DNA of 64,000 bases from NCBI GenBank assembly GCA_910577675.1, contig CAJTOR010000007.1, forward strand, positions 6,043 to 70,042, given 5' to 3'. This document shows positions 6,734 through 14,674 of the stretch, piece after piece. Made by a program: the position numbers and the translations under genes. The notes beneath the pieces are model-generated. The model was not told where the DNA came from. It saw nothing but the letters and a program-made list of their open reading frames with translations, and ran no database searches. This DNA is from an uncultured Lachnospiraceae bacterium. Lineage in GTDB: Bacteria; Bacillota; Clostridia; Lachnospirales; Lachnospiraceae. Position 1 is the first letter of the stretch. Every line of letters starts with the position of its first letter.

Positions 6734-9691
6734 TTATTCCACTGTTTCATTTTCCGAAAAATATATCTGGAACTCTCCATCTACAAGATCAAGAATACCA
6801 TATGTATAGTAAATCTGCTGATTCTCCGGCTTGATAAACAACTCAAGCTCTTTTTCAGAAACAGCTCGGCAATAGCACTGTCCCCGTCTACCCTCATATG
6901 CCTCCTTACTTATGATACTGTCTGGCACCCTAATCAGAAATTGTCTGGCACCACACTCTTTAAGGGTTATATCCTGGCTAAGGTTTGAAAAACCAGTATA
7001 CCAGAAATTCAGATACCCATCCTTGCGAATACTGAAAGCCGGATATTCAAAATCCTCTGGTGTCAGTGGCATCTGCCTTTCGTAGCACTTAAACGTATCC
7101 GCACTTCTCACCAATTCGAATACTTCTTCATTCAGGTTCTCCTGGTATCGGCCATTCCCAAGATGAAATTTGAAAACAAAGTTTCGGTTAGACTCACTGA
7201 TCTCAATAAAATTCGAACCGGGACGCGAGATCAACAACCCGTGAGCTACCCCAGTCTTCGCATTTGGAATACTCCCCTTACGTTTTTCAAGTTTCTGTCC
7301 CTTCTCTCCGGCTTCTGTTGTGGAAAGAGGAGGATAAAGTTCACAGTCTTTGATTTGCCATTCTTCTATATAACTTTCAAATATTTCTTTCACCATCCGC
7401 GATTTGCTGCCATTGCCCGCCAAAAAAATAATACATTTCAGATTGGGCTCCATCTGCCAATCCTTTGCCTGTTTCATCAAGCTTAGAAACTCCCTGACTG
7501 TCGTTTGGAGCCGCTTGTCAAAGAAATCTCGCAAACATTCAACACTGATAAAAAATTTTAATTCCGTCGATTTCTCATTCTGACTAACTGAAAAATTTGT
7601 CTTTCCATTTTTCTCATCTTTCTCGATTACCAGATAATAGTTCCTATCACTATGGTTTTCAGGATAAACCTGGAAATAACACAGACGATTACTTTTTATT
7701 TCCTTAACCTCAAAATTGCCAATCCATAGCTCCCGCAGGGCATTCACCATACCAAGGGTATTAAATTTTGCCAGCCGCGAATTTGAGGTGTAGCGAACAT
7801 CCCGAAGGCTCTTTGGATACTGCTGCGGAAACTCATATTTAATCCCCTTATCAAGCAATTCGTCCTTAATCAAAGAAAAAACTTCATAGGCTAACTCTTC
7901 CAGAATATTTTCACAACCAAGCTTCGGATTACCACCATTTTTCAAGCTAACATAAGTATAAGGTGGCGGCGTGGTACCCTGAAAAATACCAAAGTGATAG
8001 TCCACGGTTCCCCCTCCAAGATCATACACACCGCAGAGCACTTCCTTCCCTCCACATTTTCTAGCAATGGCAAACTCCTTTATAGCGCAAACCGCGTATG
8101 CTGCTGGTTCAGACTGCCATAGAAGTACTTCAAACGCATTGTTAAAGACTCCTGCCCGCTGTGCCTGTAAGGGAATTGCCTTCCGAATCCCTCTTTCAAA
8201 ACTTGCCCGGATCTTCTCGCAGATATCCATTCCATAAGACGGCGGATAGGACAGTAAATAGCGGGTACATATCTTATCTGATTTCATATTCACTACATTC
8301 AAACCCACCATGTAAGCATAGACTTCGATAGGATCAAAATCATCCTGACCAATATCCCTATAAGACTTTATTTTAATCTGACGATGGCTGTCAAAAATCA
8401 GCGGTTCAAACTGACTGTCATACGCCCACTGTTTGATCTGATACTGATAATTAAAAATATCATTCCCATTTGTTAATGTTCGCGCTGCGAAACCATTTTC
8501 TGCAGTATGGGATGCGGACAGATCATTGAATTTCGTTTCTGGACGACCATCCGCACTCTGGTATGCAGCTCTGAAACTATCAAAATTAATATATTTTAAT
8601 ATTGTAGGATTTTCATACCCCTTTTCTCCAATTTCACCCTTCGAACCATATTCCCCAACTGGCACAGTCACGATATAGCCCTCTGCGTCCACCCATGCCA
8701 CTGCAGTGCTTTTTGTACCAAAATCAATTGCTACCGTTTCTGCGGTGGGGGCAATATCCTCTGCTGCATTCCGGGCATATATATTTTCATCAGAAACATC
8801 CACCCATATCTTTCCCTCGGGAGGCGATGGAAGTTTGTCCGCTGTCAATTTATTATATTGCACATATTGCCACAGATCCCAATGACCATTCAACGGACTC
8901 AAGATACTCGCATCATATGGACTTAAACTCACACGCTCATTATCACATAAAAGCAAGGTATCTTGTATTCTTTCTTTCTGTTGCCTATTCTCCGGCTTCA
9001 AAAACTTTCCATCCGTCAGTTTACTTAAAATATCTTCTGTGCAACCAGACTGCCCCAGCACCTCCAAGGCAGCCTGTACTTTCTCTCCTGCTTTCTTCCC
9101 TAAAACTGGTACAAAATGGCGATTCAACAAAAACCGGATATCTTCCTCCCAGTTTTTTCCATCAACATAGTTATCCAAATGTACGAACCTTAGCAAACAT
9201 GCCCACTCGGAAGAAGGCGCACCCCACCGGGCAGAAGGCTTTCCATCAATCCGGCATACCTCACCATCACGCTCATACGGAAATACAGCAAAATATTGGC
9301 TGAGAAATCCCTCTGTCCAATTCCATTGTTGTGCCAGTGGTTCCATTTCCCTCTTTGATGGAAAGATTATCCGCAGTTCCTTCTTTTTGATCTGATCCGC
9401 CTGCATACCCGCCAATGTTGCGCCAAAAGGGTATAGTTCTCCAACTGGCAACATAGCTCTCGTATACCGTTTTTCAGATAAATCCGGGAATAATCCACGA
9501 ACTGCCCTGTTATAATAGAAAATAGTATCATCCCTGCCATTTCTCTGTTTGATTTGCAACCATTCCTTATCAGACTTTAAACTCTCCCCCACCTTTGTTA
9601 TTACATCTGGTATTTCAAGCAATGGCGTATTCTGCCCTTCCACCAGGCAACCTATATCAATGCAGATATAATTAACTTTTTCAACAGACAT
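6734..9691 (-). CDS. Large Hsp70/actin-fold ATPase with an extra N-terminal domain
   Basis: Protein of 985 residues. The actin-like ATPase core starts near 318: phosphate-1 motif AIDFGTKST (321-329), an Hsp70-like connecting motif SEPAAYA (527-533), phosphate-2 motif DLGGGTVD (557-564) and an adenosine motif FLAGNGSKS (756-764). About 315 residues of unknown fold precede the core, where DnaK has none, and about 185 residues follow instead of a normal DnaK substrate domain. It is therefore Hsp70-like but not DnaK. The gene begins 3 bases after the coiled-coil gene stop, with GAGGTG upstream, and its own stop overlaps the ribosome site of the GTPase gene. This tight coupling implies a fixed protein ratio and probably one complex. 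Confidence 0.8.
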   Translation of the reverse strand: MSVEKVNYICIDIGCLVEGQNTPLLEIPDVITKVGESLKSDKEWLQIKQRNGRDDTIFYYNRAVRGLFPDLSEKRYTRAMLPVGELYPFGATLAGMQADQIKKKELRIIFPSKREMEPLAQQWNWTEGFLSQYFAVFPYERDGEVCRIDGKPSARWGAPSSEWACLLRFVHLDNYVDGKNWEEDIRFLLNRHFVPVLGKKAGEKVQAALEVLGQSGCTEDILSKLTDGKFLKPENRQQKERIQDTLLLCDNERVSLSPYDASILSPLNGHWDLWQYVQYNKLTADKLPSPPEGKIWVDVSDENIYARNAAEDIAPTAETVAIDFGTKSTAVAWVDAEGYIVTVPVGEYGSKGEIGEKGYENPTILKYINFDSFRAAYQSADGRPETKFNDLSASHTAENGFAARTLTNGNDIFNYQYQIKQWAYDSQFEPLIFDSHRQIKIKSYRDIGQDDFDPIEVYAYMVGLNVVNMKSDKICTRYLLSYPPSYGMDICEKIRASFERGIRKAIPLQAQRAGVFNNAFEVLLWQSEPAAYAVCAIKEFAIARKCGGKEVLCGVYDLGGGTVDYHFGIFQGTTPPPYTYVSLKNGGNPKLGCENILEELAYEVFSLIKDELLDKGIKYEFPQQYPKSLRDVRYTSNSRLAKFNTLGMVNALRELWIGNFEVKEIKSNRLCYFQVYPENHSDRNYYLVIEKDEKNGKTNFSVSQNEKSTELKFFISVECLRDFFDKRLQTTVREFLSLMKQAKDWQMEPNLKCIIFLAGNGSKSRMVKEIFESYIEEWQIKDCELYPPLSTTEAGEKGQKLEKRKGSIPNAKTGVAHGLLISRPGSNFIEISESNRNFVFKFHLGNGRYQENLNEEVFELVRSADTFKCYERQMPLTPEDFEYPAFSIRKDGYLNFWYTGFSNLSQDITLKECGARQFLIRVPDSIISKEAYEGRRGQCYCRAVSEKELELFIKPENQQIYYTYGILDLVDGEFQIYFSENETVE

Positions 9692-9694
9692 TTA

Positions 9695-10435
9695 TCACAC
9701 CTCGACCAATGATTTACAATTAGTTAAAACGGATCCATTTTTCTCAAGCCCCCTGTATATAACCCTCTTAATCCGCCCGGCTTCTCTTGAGCCGCATGTT
9801 TTATCAAAACGCGCGGCCTCATAAAAATGATTGATTTCTACATCCTGCCTCCCAACCAGCTTTTTTCCGCTAATTCTGTTGGAAATCGCTATAAAATCAT
9901 TTATCAGATGTTCGTATTTTTCTTCATTTTCTTCGGTTCTCTCCTCATAATCCCTCTTCATATTGTCATAAATCATTGATATATGATTTTCATCACAGAT
10001 ACTCAAAACATAAGCTTCATAGCTATGTGTTTCGATAAATGGCAACATCCCACTAATATTTTCCTTGCAAGCCCAAAGATAGCCCTGATATTCCTGCTTT
10101 TCTTGATTTGCTGCCCGCATCTGTATTAACTGTTCCTGCTGTTGCTTTGCCTTTGCCATCAGTTCTTCTCGCTCGTATGTATATGACACTAGCCGTTTCT
10201 TCATATGATCCAATTCACTTTTCAAATCAATGTTTTTCTGCTCCAACTCGTTTTTGTACGCGGTCATCTCTGCCAACTGAGCCAAACACTCAGCGGTATA
10301 GACATTTTCAACTTCCTGCCTAATCTTTGATAATTTGTTCTCAATCAGTTCCGAAAGACGTTGGTCCATTATTATGGACTGGCACTTTATACTCAACTGA
10401 GTCAATTCTTCAATAGACATTTCCGTTATATCCAC
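9695..10435 (-). CDS. Soluble coiled-coil protein of the Hsp70/GTPase island
   Basis: Protein of 246 residues that I do not recognise. Heptad-rich helix covers about 15-115 (charged, Gln/Glu/Lys-rich) and a second charged helical stretch lies around 150-180. The C-terminal 60 residues are basic and contain a Cys-Gly-Ser-Arg turn. No signal peptide or membrane segment is seen. The start is a GTG at 10435 with AGGGGG 8 bases upstream; an ATG at 10420 is the alternative. It is 3 bases from the Hsp70-like gene, so it is probably an adaptor or scaffold for the ATPase/GTPase pair; that role is inferred from position only. Confidence 0.7.
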   Translation of the reverse strand: MDITEMSIEELTQLSIKCQSIIMDQRLSELIENKLSKIRQEVENVYTAECLAQLAEMTAYKNELEQKNIDLKSELDHMKKRLVSYTYEREELMAKAKQQQEQLIQMRAANQEKQEYQGYLWACKENISGMLPFIETHSYEAYVLSICDENHISMIYDNMKRDYEERTEENEEKYEHLINDFIAISNRISGKKLVGRQDVEINHFYEAARFDKTCGSREAGRIKRVIYRGLEKNGSVLTNCKSLVEV

Positions 10436-10525
10436 TATTTTTACCCCCTAAAATCTAAACTCTGTAAACATTGCTGTTTCAAATCCTCCTGCAAGCTAAT
10501 CCTAAAAGGCACTATACGCTAATTC

Positions 10526-11863
10526 TTACCACTCTAATTCTGAGTCACCAACACAAAACAGACAAGAAGAGTACAAATCTTTCGCAGTATTAATATCATA
10601 AATCCAGAACAAGCTGGTATCTAAATACTTACATCCAAACTGATGGTATAATTGCTTATCACTTCCAACAATCACTGCATAAGTCTGATAAAACTCAAAT
10701 TCAGGTTGTATGGTTTTATATTGATTTTGCAGTAACCTGACCTGTGCAGATAAGGTATTGTTCTTATTCTCCAAATCTTCCTTTATCCCCTTCAAGAAAG
10801 CATTCTTATTTTCCAAATTCTTCTTTTCCTTTTTCAAGGAAATATTCTCATTCTCCAAATCTTCCTTTGCCCCTTTTAAGGAAATATTCTCATTCTCCAA
10901 ATCTTCATTTGCTCCTTTCAAGGAAACATTCTCATTTTCTAAATCTTCCCTTTCCTCTCTCAAGGAAATATTCTCACTCTCGAGCAAACTGACTTCACGT
11001 TCCAAACTTCCATTTTTATATTTCAAAGTCTGATTTGTACTATCATAATATTCAAGCTTACAATAGAAATATGCACATAAGGAAATGAATAAAAGAAGAA
11101 AACAAATTGTTTGTATGATAGACTTCTTTCTTCTCTTCCGCAAACTATTCTTCAGATCCATCATATCTTTTTCATAATTGTTTTTCTGATTCGTCTTTGA
11201 ACGCAGGACTTCCAATTCCTGCTCACATTCGTTCAAATGTTCCAATAGATCTGGCATTTCGTTATCATACGCAACGGACTTTTTCTGTAACTTCCCCATT
11301 TCCTTCTTACATGTTTCCAACTCATTTTCAAGTCCCAGAAACTTCTTATCATATATATCCGCTTTTCTCCGCAGTTCCGGCATTTCTTTTTCATACTTTT
11401 CTATCGTCCTTCGCAGTCCAGGAACCTCCAGTTCATATTTTCTAACCCTATCCTGCATATTTCGACGTTCTTCCTCGTATACTTTTGCTGCACCGTTCCG
11501 TTCCTCCAGTAACTCCCCCATTTCCTTCTTACATGTTTCCAACTCATTTTCAAGTCCCAGAAACCTCTTATCATATATATCCGCTTTTCTTCGCAGCTCC
11601 GGCATTTCTTTTTCATACTTTTCTATCGTCCTTCGCAGTCCAGGAACCTCCAGTTCATATTTCCTAATCCTATCCTGCATATTTCGACGTTCTTCCTCGT
11701 ATATTTTTGCTGCATCATCCCGTTCCTCCAACAACCTGGCATTCTTTTTGCTTATATCCTCCAGATTTTGACGTAATTCAAGGCTTTCCTTTTCCAACAT
11801 TACCAGATACCGCTCTGACGGCGACTCTTCTGATATAGTATTCTGCCCTGCTTTAATTTTCAT
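10526..11863 (-). CDS. Membrane-anchored coiled-coil protein with C-terminal Ada-like zinc motif
   Basis: Protein of 445 residues and first gene of the island operon. Residues 20-240 are coiled coil and include a near-perfect duplication of 74 residues (44-117 and 118-191). A cationic KRRKK is followed by one transmembrane helix (249-268). Then come six copies of a 14-residue repeat of the type EDLENENISLKGAK (292-375). The last 50 residues carry His407, Cys411, Cys434 and Cys437 in the spacing of small Ada-type zinc-binding domains (YHxxxC...AxxxxxxCxxC). The repeats look like length-adjustable rods on both sides of a membrane. A sensor or tether role is inferred; function is unknown. GGGAG lies 7 bases before the ATG. 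Confidence 0.72.
   Translation of the reverse strand: MKIKAGQNTISEESPSERYLVMLEKESLELRQNLEDISKKNARLLEERDDAAKIYEEERRNMQDRIRKYELEVPGLRRTIEKYEKEMPELRRKADIYDKRFLGLENELETCKKEMGELLEERNGAAKVYEEERRNMQDRVRKYELEVPGLRRTIEKYEKEMPELRRKADIYDKKFLGLENELETCKKEMGKLQKKSVAYDNEMPDLLEHLNECEQELEVLRSKTNQKNNYEKDMMDLKNSLRKRRKKSIIQTICFLLLFISLCAYFYCKLEYYDSTNQTLKYKNGSLEREVSLLESENISLREEREDLENENVSLKGANEDLENENISLKGAKEDLENENISLKKEKKNLENKNAFLKGIKEDLENKNNTLSAQVRLLQNQYKTIQPEFEFYQTYAVIVGSDKQLYHQFGCKYLDTSLFWIYDINTAKDLYSSCLFCVGDSELEW
10739..10990 (-). repeat. Six tandem 42-bp coding repeats
   Basis: Six in-frame units of 42 bases encode a 14-residue (two-heptad) coiled-coil repeat in the membrane coiled-coil gene. The three middle units are closest to each other and the outer ones have drifted. 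This is coding, so not a CRISPR array. Confidence 0.85.
11291..11734 (-). repeat. Two tandem 222-bp coding repeats
   Basis: 11513-11734 and 11291-11512 are near-identical copies of 74 codons each, with only a few base changes. The similarity at DNA level points to a recent duplication in the coiled-coil gene. Confidence 0.9.
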
Positions 11864-11900
11864 TGTTTGCTCCCTTCTTCCATTTTAATCCTATTATCTT

Positions 11901-11929
11901 ATTCTACTGTATTTGATAAGAATTGTCAA
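11901..11929 (-). promoter_or_regulatory. Sigma-A type promoter of the Hsp70/GTPase island
   Basis: Minus strand TTGACA (11924-11929), 17-base spacer, TAGAAT (11901-11906), 37 bases before the first start codon. The remaining gap 11930-12125 is AT-rich and shows no gene or operator that I recognise. Confidence 0.8.
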
Positions 11930-12125
11930 ATATTTTCTTTTTACTGAATAAAATGACAGAATTTTTAACTTTTTGGATAATATAATATATTTTTATCTTA
12001 AACAGCATTATAATAACATGACAATTTACTTCAAAATTAAATTTTTAGAATATTTTTATATTATCAAACGTGCGGCATATACTGTAAAACGGATAATGAC
12101 CATTCCTGATTAATTCTGCGCATAA

Positions 12126-12166
12126 AAAATAACCTGGCATGAATAAAATTCATGCCAGGTTATTTT
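12126..12166 (-). terminator. Rho-independent terminator after recX
   Basis: Perfect inverted repeat with 18-base arms (12126-12143 and 12149-12166) and a 5-base loop, ending in TTTT on both strands. It overlaps the recX stop codon and separates recA-recX from the island. Confidence 0.85.
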
Positions 12167-12833
12167 ACAAATATTCAAAATTCCCACCTACAACTGACCC
12201 GATCACATCTCGGATATCCCTTACCGAAAAACCTTTTGCCCCAAGCGAAGCCACCAGCTTCGAAATCTCCTTATTTGAAAGGGAAGCGGAGTCCTTCACC
12301 TTCTTTGCGACCTGCCTGCGCAGCGCAGTGATCTCCGCCTCCTCAAAGTCGTCAGAAAGAAGTTCCATGCGCTCTGTGCGCACCATCTCAAAAGCTTCTT
12401 CAATTACCTCTCCCACAATCCCTTTTTGTTTAAGTTTCATCGTAAGTTCAAGGCGGCTTTTTTCCTCCTGGTGCGAGCGCAGGTAAGTGGCGGCATAGCG
12501 CAGGTCATCGACATAGTGGTATCCCTTTGCATAATCCACAGCCGCAGCACAGACTTCTTCGGGATAACCGTCCTTTAAAAGCTTTTTGTTAAGTTCCATC
12601 TCGCTTCGGTCTTTTGCAAGCAGAAGATTCAGCACCCTCTTTTTAGCCTGGGGAAGCAAAGTTTCCCGGCAGATCTTCTGGTACAGTGCCCCGGTTAACT
12701 CCATCCCCTCTGTTAGCCCATGCTCGCGCACCTGCCCCGCATAGAGGGAAAACTTCCACTCATCGTTCACAAGAACCCTGCGCTTTTTGCTGCCCTTAAC
12801 TGCCTCGATGGCAGTGATCACCTGCTCCATCAT
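12165..12833 (-). CDS. recX: Regulatory protein RecX
   Basis: RecX binds RecA filaments and limits their activity. The 222-residue protein shows the tandem three-helix repeats of the family, for example the segment with YHYVDDLRYAATYLRSH and the later repeat around LKQKGIVGEVIEEAF. An N-terminal extension of about 60 residues (RVLVNDEWKFSLYAGQV) is the extra domain common in Firmicutes RecX. The ATG overlaps the recA stop by four bases (ATGA), which indicates translational coupling and joint SOS control. Confidence 0.9.
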   Translation of the reverse strand: MMEQVITAIEAVKGSKKRRVLVNDEWKFSLYAGQVREHGLTEGMELTGALYQKICRETLLPQAKKRVLNLLLAKDRSEMELNKKLLKDGYPEEVCAAAVDYAKGYHYVDDLRYAATYLRSHQEEKSRLELTMKLKQKGIVGEVIEEAFEMVRTERMELLSDDFEEAEITALRRQVAKKVKDSASLSNKEISKLVASLGAKGFSVRDIRDVIGSVVGGNFEYL

Positions 12834-13996
12834 CCCTCACTGCCTAAAGCACTGCTCCCCTGTTCTAAAGCGCCTTCAGGCTCCTCTGACGATGCGGCGG
12901 TATCCGGCTGGTTCTTTGACTTGCCGCGCCCGCGCGCAGGTTTCTCTGCCTGTGCAGCCTGCTCCTTCCCCTCGGCTGCTGATGCTGCCTCTTCCGCTGC
13001 ATCGCCAATGCCGAAGTTTGCGCGCACCTTCTGCTCGATCTCCTCCATCACCGCTGGGTTATCGCGCAGATACTGCTTTGCATTCTCGCGGCCCTGACCG
13101 ATCTTTGCGTCGTTGTAGGCGAACCATGCACCGCTTTTCTGTACAATGTTTTCCCCGACTGCAAGATCAAGGATATCCCCCTCACGCGAGATCCCCTGGC
13201 CGAACATAATATCGAACTCCGCCTCCTTAAAAGGCGGCGCAATCTTGTTCTTCACAACCTTTACCCTCACGCGGTTACCGATATTCTCCCCGCCATTCTT
13301 AATATAATCGATGCGGCGCACATCAAGGCGCACGGAAGCGTAGAATTTTAACGCTCGGCCTCCCGTGGTGGTTTCCGGATTGCCGAACATCACACCGACC
13401 TTCTCGCGGAGCTGGTTAATAAAAATCACGATACAGTTCGACTTGCTGATTACACCGGTAAGTTTGCGCAGAGCCTGCGACATAAGGCGCGCCTGCAAAC
13501 CCACATGCGAATCGCCCATATCGCCCTCAATCTCCGCCTTTGGCACAAGGGCTGCCACGGAATCCACAATAATAATATCAACCGCACCGGAGCGGACCAT
13601 CGTTTCGGTAATCTCAAGCGCCTGCTCCCCATTATCCGGCTGGGAAATATAAAGCTCGTCTATATCCACCCCGATATTCTTTGCATAGACCGGGTCGAGG
13701 GCGTGCTCCGCATCGATAAAGCCTGCGATCCCACCGCGCTTTTGAACCTCCGCAACCATATGTAACGCAACGGTTGTCTTACCGCTCGACTCAGGACCGT
13801 AAACCTCCACCACACGCCCCTTTGGCACACCGCCAAGACCCAGCGCAATATCAAGGCTGATCGAGCCGGTCGGCACGGTTTCGATATTCATATTGTTCGC
13901 ATTGTCCCCGAGTTTCATGATGGAACCCTTCCCATACTGCTTTTCAATCTGGGCAAGCGCGGATTCCAGCGCTTTCATTTTATCTTCTTTCGCCAT
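12830..13996 (-). CDS. recA: Recombinase RecA
   Basis: ATP-dependent strand-exchange protein and SOS co-protease, 388 residues. Walker A is GPESSGKTT at 67-75, and the family motifs IDAEHALDPVYA and INQLREKVGVMFGNPETTTGG are present. The C-terminal 60 residues form an Ala/Glu/Lys-rich tail longer than that of E. coli RecA, common in Clostridia. The gene is preceded by a strong promoter with a LexA box at the expected start point, so it is SOS-regulated, and it is coupled to recX. Confidence 0.98.
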   Translation of the reverse strand: MAKEDKMKALESALAQIEKQYGKGSIMKLGDNANNMNIETVPTGSISLDIALGLGGVPKGRVVEVYGPESSGKTTVALHMVAEVQKRGGIAGFIDAEHALDPVYAKNIGVDIDELYISQPDNGEQALEITETMVRSGAVDIIIVDSVAALVPKAEIEGDMGDSHVGLQARLMSQALRKLTGVISKSNCIVIFINQLREKVGVMFGNPETTTGGRALKFYASVRLDVRRIDYIKNGGENIGNRVRVKVVKNKIAPPFKEAEFDIMFGQGISREGDILDLAVGENIVQKSGAWFAYNDAKIGQGRENAKQYLRDNPAVMEEIEQKVRANFGIGDAAEEAASAAEGKEQAAQAEKPARGRGKSKNQPDTAASSEEPEGALEQGSSALGSEG

Positions 13997-14046
13997 CGCC
14001 TAATCTCCTTTAATTCTTGCTGCGACTGCCGCATATAATCGGCAAT

Positions 14047-14060
14047 CGAACATATGTTCT
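14047..14060. promoter_or_regulatory. LexA (SOS) box of recA
   Basis: CGAACATATGTTCT matches the Firmicutes LexA operator (CGAAC-N4-GTTCG type). It lies 6 bases downstream of the recA -10 box, covering the transcription start, the position expected for repression. Confidence 0.85.
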
Positions 14061-14066
14061 TCCATC

Positions 14067-14095
14067 ATCATACTTCATTTTTCTAAAAATGTCAA
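14067..14095 (-). promoter_or_regulatory. recA promoter
   Basis: Minus strand TTGACA (14090-14095), 17-base spacer, TATGAT (14067-14072). The region 14096-14400 up to the divergent iron-sulfur gene shows no further gene and no clear promoter for that gene. Confidence 0.8.
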
Positions 14096-14422
14096 CCATT
14101 TTTCCGCAACTTTTTTCTCTAAAAACCCGATATCCGTTTTATTTGGGAATGTGGGCGGCAGCAGGGATTGATACCGGGAACAAAAAAATGCGGATACTTT
14201 TAATGGACATTTTTATTATATCAGCCCCTCACCCGCATGTAAAGCACTATATGGGATTCACACCGTAAAATCTCATTCCCTGTTTTTGTGCAAAATTACC
14301 CGCACCCCGGATAAAATTTCCAAGTCCCGGTTATACTTTTAGTGCGCGGACTCTGGCAGGAAGCTTAAAACACCTGGCAGAAAACACGCATAACAAAACC
14401 GTACAAACAGGGAGGTAGCACC

Positions 14423-14608
14423 ATGGATGACGATACCATCATATGTCCCTGCATGGGAACAACATTGCAGGAGATCAGGGAAGCCGTAAAGGGCGGCGCG
14501 GATACACTTGAAGCTGTGGAGGCGGCGACCGGCGCAGGAACCGTATGCGGCGCATGTGCGGACGAATTGGCGGCACTGGTCGAAAAACTAAAAAACGAAT
14601 TGCAGTAA
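14423..14608 (+). CDS. BFD-like [2Fe-2S]-binding protein
   Basis: A 61-residue protein consisting of one bacterioferritin-associated-ferredoxin-like domain. It has a CPC pair near residue 9 and VCGAC near residue 42, the four cysteines that hold a [2Fe-2S] cluster in this family. It probably transfers electrons or acts in iron or redox handling; the partner is not visible nearby. GGGAGG is 6 bases before the ATG. It is one of only three plus-strand genes here and stands alone, with a strong terminator directly after it. Confidence 0.85.
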   Translation: MDDDTIICPCMGTTLQEIREAVKGGADTLEAVEAATGAGTVCGACADELAALVEKLKNELQ

Positions 14609-14637
14609 ACCGGAATTTACAGTAATTTGCACACAAG

Positions 14638-14664
14638 AAAGGGGGGATATCATCCCCCCTTTCT
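14638..14664. terminator. Bidirectional terminator between the [2Fe-2S] gene and ilvA
   Basis: AAAGGGGGG (14638-14646) pairs with CCCCCCTTT (14654-14662) around a 7-base loop. It serves both convergent genes. Confidence 0.85.
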
Positions 14665-14674
14665 GTATTCCACC

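Noticed and set aside
6734..9691. DnaK chaperone
   Set aside because: The ATPase core starts near residue 320, no substrate-binding domain follows, and no grpE or dnaJ is nearby.
10739..10990. Regular repeats that might be a CRISPR array
   Set aside because: Units are contiguous, have no spacers and keep an open coiled-coil reading frame.
14017..14268. 83-codon plus-strand frame over the recA promoter
   Set aside because: It lies across the LexA box and the recA -35/-10 region, with no ribosome site and no recognisable protein.
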